Assembly (NCBI GenBank): GCA_963777915.1
Contig: CAVZSH010000008.1
Location: forward strand, 1 to 64,000
From: CAVUPF01 sp963777915
Lineage (GTDB): Bacteria > Actinomycetota > Thermoleophilia > Solirubrobacterales > 70-9
DNA: 64,000 nt
Direction: 5' to 3'
The notes beneath the pieces were generated by a model. That model saw nothing but the letters and a program-made list of their open reading frames with translations, ran no database searches and was not told where the DNA came from. Both the position numbers and the translations under genes were made by a program. Below, one piece after another: positions 7,337 through 14,763 of the stretch. Each line of letters opens with the position of its first letter. Position 1 is the stretch's first letter.

Positions 7337-8854
7337 TTAGGAGGGCGGCTCGGGCCCCTCTGGGCTCGACTCGCCCGCCGCCTCGCGCATTGTCGGGAAG
7401 AGGATCACATCGCGCAGGGTCTTGGACCCGGTGAGGATCATCATCAGCCGGTCCACCCCGAGGCCGCAGCCGCTGGCCGGCGGCATCCCGTATTCGAGGG
7501 CGCGCACGAACTCCTCGTCGTGGGGATGCGGGCTCTCCTCCGCGCCGGCTTCCTGGCGTTCGCGTTGTTCGACGAAGCGGCGGCGCTGTTCTATCGGGTC
7601 GTTGATGTCGGTGCCACCGCCGACGATCTCCATTCCGGCGGCGATCCCGTCAAAAGCCTCGCCAAGCAGCTGTGGGTGTTCGGGGTGCGGCTTGACCAGA
7701 GGCCAGATCGCGAGCGGCAGGTCGACGATGAAAGTCGGCTGGGTCAGCTTCGGCTCGACCAACTTGCCCTGCAGGGTGTCGACCAGCCCGGCCCAGTCCT
7801 CGCCTGGCCCGGCGTCCTCCCCGGCCAGCTCGGCCAGCTCCTCGCGACTCGCCTCGACGATGTCAACGCCGGTCTCCTCGATGATCGCCTCGCGCACCGA
7901 GACTCGCCTCCAGGGCGTGGCGAAGTCGATCGTCTCGCCGTCGCGCTCGACCTTGGTTGTACCGAGGACGCGCTCGGCAACGTCGGCGACCAGCTCCTCG
8001 GCGAACACCATCACTCCGTTGTAGTCGGCGCCGCCAACGAACCACTCGAGCATCGTGAACTCGGGATTGTGCTGCGGTGACATCCCCTCGTTGCGAAAGA
8101 ACTTGCCGAGCTCATAGACATCCTCAAAACCGCCGACGATGGCGCGCTTCAGATAAAGCTCGGTTGCGATGCGTAGGAACAGATGGCGATCGAGCGCATG
8201 GTGGTGCGTTTGGAAGGGGCGAGCTGCGGCGCCGCCGGTAAGCCGCTGCAGGATCGGCGTTTCCAGCTCGACGTAACCGCGCTCGTTCATGTGATCGCGT
8301 ATCGCCGCCAGCACCTTCGCTCGCAACGCGAACACCTCGCGCGAGCGCTCGTTCGCCATCAGGTCGAGCTCGCGTTGGCGGTAGCGCGTCTCGACATCGG
8401 AGATGCCGTGAAAGAGGTCGGGCGGGTCGCGCAGCGCCTTGGCCAGCAAGACGCACTCGCGCACTCCCAATGCGAGCTGGCCGCGCTGGGTCACATGGAG
8501 GTCGCCCTCAACGCCGACGATGTCGCCGATGTCGAGTTCCTCGATCCGCTTGTACGCCACCTCCCCGAGCGCGTCCCGGCGGGCGTACGCCTGGATCGTG
8601 CCAGAGAGGTCGCGGACGTCGAAGAAGGCGGTCTTGCCGTGGCTACGCTGCGCGGTCAGCCGACCGGCGATCCGGTAGGAGTACTGCGAATGCTCACCCG
8701 GCCCGAGCTGCTCGGGGTCATGCGCGGCGAGGATCTCTGCGATTGGGGTGCGGCCGGGGAAGGAGTGCGGAAAGGGGTCAATGCCGGCGGCGCGGAGCCG
8801 CTCGACCTTGGCCAGCCGCTCGCTCTCGGTCGAGCCGGGTGAGGGCTCGCTCAT
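7337..8854 (-). CDS. lysS: Lysyl-tRNA synthetase, class II
   Basis: 505 aa, the usual family length. It charges tRNA-Lys in the cytoplasm. An N-terminal OB-fold anticodon-binding domain (RIAGRLTAQRSHGKTAFFDV) is followed by the class II core: motif 2 FFRNEGMSPQHNPEFTMLEW around residues 255-275 and motif 3 GCGLGVDRLMMILTG near 475. The ATG start overlaps the prmC stop by four bases (ATGA), giving a minus-strand argF-prmC-lysS run. The C-terminal tail is short and acidic. Confidence 0.97.
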   Translation of the reverse strand: MSEPSPGSTESERLAKVERLRAAGIDPFPHSFPGRTPIAEILAAHDPEQLGPGEHSQYSYRIAGRLTAQRSHGKTAFFDVRDLSGTIQAYARRDALGEVAYKRIEELDIGDIVGVEGDLHVTQRGQLALGVRECVLLAKALRDPPDLFHGISDVETRYRQRELDLMANERSREVFALRAKVLAAIRDHMNERGYVELETPILQRLTGGAAARPFQTHHHALDRHLFLRIATELYLKRAIVGGFEDVYELGKFFRNEGMSPQHNPEFTMLEWFVGGADYNGVMVFAEELVADVAERVLGTTKVERDGETIDFATPWRRVSVREAIIEETGVDIVEASREELAELAGEDAGPGEDWAGLVDTLQGKLVEPKLTQPTFIVDLPLAIWPLVKPHPEHPQLLGEAFDGIAAGMEIVGGGTDINDPIEQRRRFVEQRERQEAGAEESPHPHDEEFVRALEYGMPPASGCGLGVDRLMMILTGSKTLRDVILFPTMREAAGESSPEGPEPPS

Positions 8855-9744
8855 GGGGCGAAGCCGACCGTCACCCGCTCGCCACCCATGTAGTCCCGCA
8901 TCGTTGTCGCGTCGCGCAGCAGCTCGCGCATCGCGGGACCATGGTGGGTGTCATGCTCCATCGCGAGGCGCTGGCCTGGCCCCGCCTCGCCGATCAGGCC
9001 GCGGATCACGCCGAGCCCGTCCTCGCCACAATCGCCCGTCACCGCGATCCGCGGCTCGCGCCGGATCTCGGGCGAGCGCTCATAGATCGTCGCGTCGGTG
9101 ACGTAAGGAAGGTTTGCCAGGACGAGGTCGATCTCCTCGCCTGCGAGCCGGTCAGGCATGCCCTCATCGACGATCACCTCGAGCGCCAGGCCGAGCCGCT
9201 CGGAGTTCTCGCGGGCCGCTTCGACGGCCTCGGTCGAGAGGTCAGAGGCGGTCACTCGCAGATCGGGCCGCTCGGCGATCAGGGCGAGGGCGATCGCCCC
9301 CGAACCGGTGCCAACCTCGTGCACGCGCGCCCCCTCGGGCAATTCGGCGGCGACTCCCACCAGCAGCTCGGTCTCCCTTCTCGGAATCAGCACCCGGGAG
9401 TCGACCGCAACCTCGATGCTGCGGAACCGGGCGCGGCCGAGGATGTAGGCGAGCGGCTCGTGATCGGCGCGGCGCCGTACCCGTTCCTCGATCGCCTGCG
9501 CCAGCTCGGGCATCAGCTCGCCGGTGCCATCGCGCGAGAGCTCCTCGGGGCTGACATCGAGGGCGTCGGCGACCAGGGCCTCAGCGTCGGCACGCGGCTC
9601 CTCGCAACCAGCCGCCGAAATCACCTCGGCAGCAGCATCTAGCGCCGCGCGGACGGTTTCAGGCTCGGGCGGCCGGCTCGGGGATGCCTGCGAGACTTCC
9701 ATCAGGACGCCCGAGGCTACCGCAGCGGCGCTCCCCGGCGTCAT
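8851..9744 (-). CDS. prmC: Peptide chain release factor N5-glutamine methyltransferase
   Basis: About 297 aa. It methylates the Gln of the GGQ motif in release factors using SAM. An N-terminal helical domain is followed by a Rossmann methylase: VHEVGTGSGAIALAL (SAM loop), ASDLSTEAVEAAREN, and the catalytic tetrapeptide written as NLPY in VLANLPYVTD instead of the canonical NPPY. The second Pro-to-Leu change is a mild variant. The start is uncertain: ATG 9744 or the internal ATG near 9702. It overlaps lysS by four bases and lies 8 bp after argF. Confidence 0.9.
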   Translation of the reverse strand: MTPGSAAAVASGVLMEVSQASPSRPPEPETVRAALDAAAEVISAAGCEEPRADAEALVADALDVSPEELSRDGTGELMPELAQAIEERVRRRADHEPLAYILGRARFRSIEVAVDSRVLIPRRETELLVGVAAELPEGARVHEVGTGSGAIALALIAERPDLRVTASDLSTEAVEAARENSERLGLALEVIVDEGMPDRLAGEEIDLVLANLPYVTDATIYERSPEIRREPRIAVTGDCGEDGLGVIRGLIGEAGPGQRLAMEHDTHHGPAMRELLRDATTMRDYMGGERVTVGFAP

Positions 9745-9752
9745 CGGGATCG

Positions 9753-10637
9753 TCAGGCCTCGAGCAGCGTGGCTAGCAGGGCCTTCTGGGCGTGGAGGCG
9801 GTTCTCCGCCTGGTCCCAGACGACGGAACGCTCGCCGTAGAGGACCTCGGCGGCGATCTCCTCGCCGGGATGCGCCGGCAGGCAGTGCAGGACGACGGCG
9901 CTGTCCTTGGCCGCCGCGAGCAGGTCGGCGTCGAGGCGGAACGGAGCGAGGTCGGCGCGGCGGCGCTCCGCCTCCGCCTCGTCCCCCATGCTGACCCAGA
10001 CATCGGTGTAGAGCGCATCGGCACCGGCGACGGCGGCGCGCGGATCGTCGGTCAGCTCGGCACCATGGCCGTCGGTGAGCTGGTAGCCGGGCGGAGCGCT
10101 TACCACAACCTCCATCCCGGCAAGCTCCCCGGCGATCGCCAAGGAGCGGGCGACGTTGTTGCCGTCGCCGACGTAGGCGAGGCGCAGGCCGGTGAGATTG
10201 CCGAAGCGCTCGCGCAGGGTGAGCAGGTCGGCCAGCGCTTGGCAGGGGTGATGGAGGGGAGTGAGCCCGTTAACGACCGTCACATCGGCCGCGGCCGCCA
10301 GCTCGGCGACAGCTTCGTGGGAGGCGGAGCGGATCACGATCGCGTCGACGTAGCGCGACAGCACCCGCGCCGTGTCGCCGATCGACTCGCCGCGGGAGAT
10401 CTGGAGTTCATCGCCGCGCAGGACGAGCGGCGTCGCGCCCAGCTCGGCGACGCCTACCTCGAAGGAGATCCGCGTCCGGGTCGAGGGCTTCTCGAAGACG
10501 AGGGCGACGCTGCGCCCGGCGAGGATGTCGCCGCCAACCCCGTCTCTCCGTCCCGCTTTCAGCTCCAGCGCGCGGTCGAGCAGCTTCCCCAGCTCAAACG
10601 CCCCCAACTCTTCGCCTGTGAGGAAATCGCGCTTCAA
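9753..10637 (-). CDS. argF: Ornithine carbamoyltransferase
   Basis: It makes citrulline from ornithine and carbamoyl phosphate (arginine synthesis). The carbamoyl-phosphate loop is STRTR in EKPSTRTRISFEVG, with HHPCQ in the middle and HCLPAHPGEE and the C-terminal helices in place. I place the start at the TTG at 10635-10637 (LKRDFLTGEEL), where the family normally begins; the frame continues to a GTG at 10691, but that would cross the divergent gene's start. No SD is present. A TAGTAT hexamer lies 7 nt upstream of this TTG, which fits a leaderless transcript. No other arginine genes are in the window. Confidence 0.93.
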   Translation of the reverse strand: MKRDFLTGEELGAFELGKLLDRALELKAGRRDGVGGDILAGRSVALVFEKPSTRTRISFEVGVAELGATPLVLRGDELQISRGESIGDTARVLSRYVDAIVIRSASHEAVAELAAAADVTVVNGLTPLHHPCQALADLLTLRERFGNLTGLRLAYVGDGNNVARSLAIAGELAGMEVVVSAPPGYQLTDGHGAELTDDPRAAVAGADALYTDVWVSMGDEAEAERRRADLAPFRLDADLLAAAKDSAVVLHCLPAHPGEEIAAEVLYGERSVVWDQAENRLHAQKALLATLLEA

Positions 10638-10643
10638 GCTGCG

Positions 10644-10650
10644 GATACTA
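10644..10650. promoter_or_regulatory. Putative bidirectional -10 element between argF and the EEP gene
   Basis: The AT-rich island GGATACTA reads as GATACT toward the plus-strand gene (6 nt before GTG 10656) and as TAGTAT toward argF (7 nt before TTG 10637). Both distances suit leaderless transcription starting at the start codon. A shared symmetric -10 is a known cause of divergent transcription; here it is inferred from spacing alone. Confidence 0.45.
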
Positions 10651-10655
10651 AGCCC

Positions 10656-11486
10656 GTGCAGTTCACCGCCATCACCTGGAACCTCTTCCACGGGCGCGAC
10701 TTCCCGCCGGACCCCGCGCTCTTCACTTGGCGCTCGCGGCTACTTCGAATGAGCGAGGGCAACGCGACTCACGTCCAGGTCAACCGCGACCTCGAGGCCG
10801 AGTTCGCCGCGACGCTCGCGGGTGCCGCCTGGGACGTCGCGCTGCTGCAGGAGAGTCCGCCGCGCTTCGCCGCTGCGCTGGCCCGCGCCTGCGGCGCCGA
10901 GGCGCACCTGGCGTTGACCTCGCGCAACCGCCTTGGCCCGCTGCGCGCCGCGGCAGCCCGCCTCAACCCCGATCTGATCGCGTCCGGGGAGGGCGGCTCC
11001 AACCTGACCCTGGTCCGCTCGCGTGGCCCGCTCGGGGCAATCGTCGAGCGAAGCGAGCTGGCGATCCACGAGGGCCGCCCTGAGCGGCGCGCGATCGCCC
11101 TGACCCGCACCGCCTCCGATCTCTGCGTCGCCAACCTGCATGCGACCAACGACTTTCGGGAGATGGCGGTCGAGGACGTGCTGCTCGCTGCGCGCGCTGC
11201 AAGCACATGGGCCAGCGAGCGCCCGCTGCTGTTCGGAGGGGACCTCAACCTTCGCCCCGCCAAGGAGCCCGGCGTATTTGATCAGCTGCGCGAGCGCTTC
11301 GGCCTGGCGGCGCCGACCGCCGCCGGCGCACTCGACCATCTGCTGGCGCGCGGCCTGAAGGTGGTCGAGCTGCCCACTCCGTGGCCTGCGCAGCGCCGCG
11401 AGCTTTGCGAGGGCGGGCTGGCCCTGCGCCTCTCCGATCACTCCCCGGTCGAGGCACGGTTTGCAACCGCGAGCAACCGGAATTGA
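10656..11486 (+). CDS. Endonuclease/exonuclease/phosphatase (EEP) family hydrolase
   Basis: About 276 aa from GTG 10656. The EEP core motifs occur in order: AITWNLFHGRD (Asn), VALLQE (metal-binding Glu), ANLHATND (His), LLFGGDLNLR (Asp/Asn) and LSDHSPVEA (terminal Asp-His). This is a metal-dependent phosphodiesterase fold used for DNA repair, lipid or signalling phosphoesters; the substrate cannot be told. No signal peptide, so cytoplasmic. Divergent from argF with almost no spacer, apparently sharing a -10 element. Confidence 0.82.
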   Translation: MQFTAITWNLFHGRDFPPDPALFTWRSRLLRMSEGNATHVQVNRDLEAEFAATLAGAAWDVALLQESPPRFAAALARACGAEAHLALTSRNRLGPLRAAAARLNPDLIASGEGGSNLTLVRSRGPLGAIVERSELAIHEGRPERRAIALTRTASDLCVANLHATNDFREMAVEDVLLAARAASTWASERPLLFGGDLNLRPAKEPGVFDQLRERFGLAAPTAAGALDHLLARGLKVVELPTPWPAQRRELCEGGLALRLSDHSPVEARFATASNRN

Positions 11487-11545
11487 GATAGTCACTCACA
11501 GCTAGCCACACACAGCGCAACTTCGGAGTCAGGAGGCAACACCAG

Positions 11546-11992
11546 ATGGCCGACAAAAAAGCAGCCACCGGCAAAGCCAGGCCGAAATCGAAAAAAACTG
11601 CCGCGCGCAAACCGGCGGCGAAGAAAGCGGCGGCCCGCAAGACCGGCGCTGGCAAAAAAGCATCTCCCAAACGCAGCGGCTCTCGCGCCGCGAGCCCGCT
11701 TGACAAGAGCGCCGAGCACTTTCGTCAGAGCCTCGAGCGCAGCGTCACGCTGAGCCGCGATCGCCTGCAGGAGGTCGTCGATGACGCCGTTAGGCGCGGG
11801 CGGATTACGCGCGGGGATGCCGAGAAGCTCCTCGGCGACCTCATAAACCGTGGCCGCAAGCAGACCGACTCCCTGCTGAAGGAGCTGGAACGACTGGTCA
11901 AGCAGGCGCGCAGAGAGGTCGGTGGGCGGGCTGAGCCGGTCCGCAAACAGGCAACCCAGGCGGCGCGACGAGCACGCAAGCAGCTGAGCTAG
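11546..11992 (+). CDS. Lys/Ala-rich phasin-like protein
   Basis: 148 aa in two parts. Residues 1-50 are a low-complexity basic tail of AAKK, AARK and KKA units resembling histone H1 and bacterial H1-like DNA-binding tails. Residues 50-148 are a helical region (LSRDRLQEVVDDAVRRGRI, DAEKLLGDLINRGRKQTDSLL) like the phasin/PhaI-type coiled-coil proteins associated with polyhydroxyalkanoate granules. Known PhaF-type proteins combine the same two modules in the opposite order and tether granules to the nucleoid. The SD is GGAGG a few bases upstream. It abuts the methylase gene with no gap. Confidence 0.6.
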   Translation: MADKKAATGKARPKSKKTAARKPAAKKAAARKTGAGKKASPKRSGSRAASPLDKSAEHFRQSLERSVTLSRDRLQEVVDDAVRRGRITRGDAEKLLGDLINRGRKQTDSLLKELERLVKQARREVGGRAEPVRKQATQAARRARKQLS

Positions 11993-13333
11993 GTGGAGCA
12001 GGCCACCGCTGAGAGGCCCGCGGCCCGCGGCGAGCTACTCGAGGTCGAGATCGACTCGCTCGCCTTCGGTGGGCGGGGCGTCGCGCGAAAGCGCGGCTAC
12101 GTCATATTCGTCGCCGGCGCGCTGCCGGGTGATCGGGTCCGGGCCGAAGTGACGAAATCAAAGCGCCGCTTCGCCGAGGCGAGGACAGTCGAGCTGCTCC
12201 GTCCGGGAGCCGACCGCGTCCCCGACAGCTGCACCCACGGCGGCGAGCCCTGCCCCGGAGCGCCCTGGCAGGGCCTCCCATACGAGCACCAGCTGGCCCA
12301 CAAGCAGGGGCTGGTTAAGGATGCCCTGCGGCGGATCGGCGGCCTCGACGGGTTCGAGCTGGAGGAGATCGAGCCGGCGATCGAGCGGTGGCGCTACCGC
12401 AACAAGCTCGAGTACTCCTTCGGCGAGCCCGACGGCGCCGAGCTGGCGCTCGGCTTCCATGCTCGCGGGCGCTGGGATGTGATCGTCGACGTCGAGGACT
12501 GCCGACTGGCCTCCGAGCTTGGCAACGCGGCTCGAAACGCGGTGCGCGATTGGGCTCGGCTGGAGGCGATCGCCTCCTACGACGGGCGCGCCAGGCGGGG
12601 CGTCCTGCGCAATCTCATCGTCCGCGAAGGCCGACGGACCGGCCAGATCCAGACCCGCCTGGTCACCTCGCCCGACCCCTTCCCACGGCCCCCGGTTGAC
12701 CTTCACACTCTGATCGAGGGCCCCTCGGGCGGGACCGACGGACCAACGGGCGCGCTTGGCTCCGAACGGCTGGGAGAGGAGCTGTGCGGTCTGGAGCTGG
12801 AGATCTCCCATGGCGCCTTCTTCCAGACCAACACCGAGATGGCCGAGCGACTCTACGCCGTGGTGGGCGAGTACGCGAGGCTGAGCGGTGCCGAGCGGGT
12901 CTTCGACCTCTACTGCGGGATCGGCACGATTGGGTTGACGATGGCAGCGCGAGCCGGCGAGGTCTGGGGGCTGGAGATCGTCCCAGAGGCGATCGCCGAC
13001 GCCGAGCGAAACTCCGAGCGAAACGGGATCGAGAACGCCCGCTTCCTCGCCGCCAACGCGCGCACCGGGGTGCGGCCGCTGATCGAGCAGGCCGGCAAGC
13101 CCGACCTCCTCGTCATCGACCCGCCCAGGGCCGGACTCTCACAGAAGATCGTGCGGCGGGTGATTGAGTGCGCGGCGTCGCGGATCGTCTACGTCTCCTG
13201 CAACCCGACGACGCTTGCTCCGAATGCCGCCCAACTGGTCGAGGCCGGCTATAGGCTGCGCCGCGTGAGGCCGGTCGACATGTTCCCCCAAACCCCGCAC
13301 ATCGAGTGCGTCGCCCTTTTCGAGCGTGAGTAG
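11993..13333 (+). CDS. RlmD/TrmA-family RNA uracil-5-methyltransferase
   Basis: 446 aa from a GTG immediately after the upstream stop. An N-terminal TRAM domain (LEVEIDSLAFGGRGVAR) is followed by a SAM methylase domain with FDLYCGIGTIGLTMA, LVIDPPRAGL and the nucleophile Cys in VYVSCNPTTLAPNA, then the C-terminal DMFPQTPHIECVALF. The Fe-S motif of RlmD (C-x-H-F-x-x-C-G-G-C) is present only as CTHGGEPCPGAP: the third Cys is replaced by Ala, so a 4Fe-4S cluster may not form. The target (23S rRNA or tRNA) is undecided. Confidence 0.85.
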   Translation: MEQATAERPAARGELLEVEIDSLAFGGRGVARKRGYVIFVAGALPGDRVRAEVTKSKRRFAEARTVELLRPGADRVPDSCTHGGEPCPGAPWQGLPYEHQLAHKQGLVKDALRRIGGLDGFELEEIEPAIERWRYRNKLEYSFGEPDGAELALGFHARGRWDVIVDVEDCRLASELGNAARNAVRDWARLEAIASYDGRARRGVLRNLIVREGRRTGQIQTRLVTSPDPFPRPPVDLHTLIEGPSGGTDGPTGALGSERLGEELCGLELEISHGAFFQTNTEMAERLYAVVGEYARLSGAERVFDLYCGIGTIGLTMAARAGEVWGLEIVPEAIADAERNSERNGIENARFLAANARTGVRPLIEQAGKPDLLVIDPPRAGLSQKIVRRVIECAASRIVYVSCNPTTLAPNAAQLVEAGYRLRRVRPVDMFPQTPHIECVALFERE

Positions 13334-14105
13334 CCGCGGCTTCGGAGTCGCGGCGGGGCTCGATCCCGAGGTGGCGCGACCGCTTGCCGCCAGCTGCGCG
13401 AGGCTGGGCTACGCTTCGATGTGGTCCAACGACCATCCGGGCGCCAAGGGCCTGGAGACGCTGGCCGAGTTCGGCGCTGCCGCACCGAGGATCGACCTCG
13501 GCGTCGCCGTTATCGCCCTCGACCGCACTCCGCCGGAGGCGATCGCCGCTGATCTCAGGCGGTCAGGCCTTGACCCGGCCCGCCTCTGGCTGGGCGTCGG
13601 CGCCGGCTTCTCCGAGAAGCCGCTGCGAAGGATGCGCGAGTCCCTCCCCGAGCTGCGCGAGAGGCTGCCGGGAGTGCGCCTCGTCCTCGCAGCGATGGGG
13701 CCGAAGATGTGTGCGCTGGCAGGCGCCGAGTACGACGGCGCCTTCTTTAACTGGATGACCCCCGCCTTCGCGGCCGGGGCGCGGCGACAGGTGCAGGCCG
13801 GCGCCCGTGAGGCCGACCGTGAGACGCCGCCTGTCTTCGGCTACGTTCGTACTGCGGTCGGCCCTGACGCCGCTGAGCGCCTTGCCAAAGAGGAGTCCTT
13901 CTACCGTGACCTGCACGACGGCTACCGCAACCACTTCACCCGCCTCGGCGAGCCCGCGGGGACGGTTGGCATAGCGGCCGCCGACCCCCCCCGCGTGCAA
14001 TCCGCTCTCGCCGCCTACACCGCCCTCGACACGATCGTCGTCAGGGGCCTGGCCAGCGCCAGGATCGAGCCGATGACCGCGATCGCCGAGTCCGCCGCGC
14101 CCTAA
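13326..14105 (+). CDS. LLM (luciferase-like) flavin/F420-dependent oxidoreductase
   Basis: 259 aa. A TIM-barrel pattern of the luciferase-like monooxygenase superfamily: GFGVAAGLDPEVARPLAASC, RIDLGVAVIALDRTPPEAIAA, LWLGVGAGFSE, AEYDGAFFNWMTP and VRTAVGPDA. It is shorter than typical F420-dependent members (about 300-340 aa). Cofactor and substrate cannot be read. The GTG start overlaps the methylase stop by eight bases, so it is co-translated with that gene. It converges on the UDG gene, overlapping by four bases. Confidence 0.7.
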   Translation: MSSRGFGVAAGLDPEVARPLAASCARLGYASMWSNDHPGAKGLETLAEFGAAAPRIDLGVAVIALDRTPPEAIAADLRRSGLDPARLWLGVGAGFSEKPLRRMRESLPELRERLPGVRLVLAAMGPKMCALAGAEYDGAFFNWMTPAFAAGARRQVQAGAREADRETPPVFGYVRTAVGPDAAERLAKEESFYRDLHDGYRNHFTRLGEPAGTVGIAAADPPRVQSALAAYTALDTIVVRGLASARIEPMTAIAESAAP

Positions 14106-14707
14106 TAGGGCGGCAGGTCCTCGTACCACTCGCCGAGCATCCGGAACGCCCGCCAGAAGCGCTGCTTGGCGCCCTCCTCATCCAGCGAGTCATCGATATC
14201 CGGCACATAGAGGGCATCGACGGTGGGGGTGAAGGCCTGGATCTCCCCCTCGCGCTGCTCGATCGGCCGCGAGAGCGGCAGCTCGAGCCCGTTGAGGATG
14301 CGCAGAGCCGACTCCCCCATCACCACGACGATCTTCGGCTGCACGATCGCGATCTCCTCGACCAGCCGCCGCACGCACTCCGCGGCGGCGAGGTCGGGCT
14401 CGGCGATCGGGCACTTGACGCAGAGCGTGCCGTAGACCACCAGCGGGTCGATCCCCAACCGCTTGAAGCTCTTCATCAGAGCGTTGCCGGCGCGCCCGTA
14501 AAAGGCCACGCCCTCCTCGACCTCCGACACGGCAGGCGCGTACTTGAGCATGAAGACGTCGGCCTGCGGGTGACCGGAGCCGAGCACTGGCATCAGCTTG
14601 CCGCGCGGGCAATGCGGGCACTCCTGCAGCTCCCGCGTCAGCTGGTTGAGCTCGCGAATCGCCCGCTCCAGGTACTTCTCCCGGATCTCATCGTCGGTGG
14701 TCGGCAT
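14102..14707 (-). CDS. Uracil-DNA glycosylase-like Fe-S protein with altered active site
   Basis: 201 aa from the ATG at 14707. Four Cys of a family 4-type cluster are present: C30-x2-C33, C99 in LCVKCP and C111. The core VFMLKYAPAVSE and GVAFYGRAGNALMKS aligns with the family's VxGEAPGxxED and PFVGRAGxLL, but the GEAPG loop is KYAPA, and the C-terminal HPS-type motif is not seen (VPDIDDSLDEEG instead). It is therefore related to uracil-DNA glycosylases but may lack the usual catalysis or act on another lesion. Next in the minus-strand run after the GT/PHP gene. Confidence 0.7.
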   Translation of the reverse strand: MPTTDDEIREKYLERAIRELNQLTRELQECPHCPRGKLMPVLGSGHPQADVFMLKYAPAVSEVEEGVAFYGRAGNALMKSFKRLGIDPLVVYGTLCVKCPIAEPDLAAAECVRRLVEEIAIVQPKIVVVMGESALRILNGLELPLSRPIEQREGEIQAFTPTVDALYVPDIDDSLDEEGAKQRFWRAFRMLGEWYEDLPPY

Positions 14708-14763
14708 CGCCGACGATCTCTTTGACGGGTCGGGCGCGGCTCCTCTCCGCCCGGCCGCCTGCA

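Noticed and set aside
9792..10655. Long plus-strand open frame running across argF into the EEP gene
   Set aside because: It is the complement of argF; only the part from GTG 10656 carries EEP motifs.
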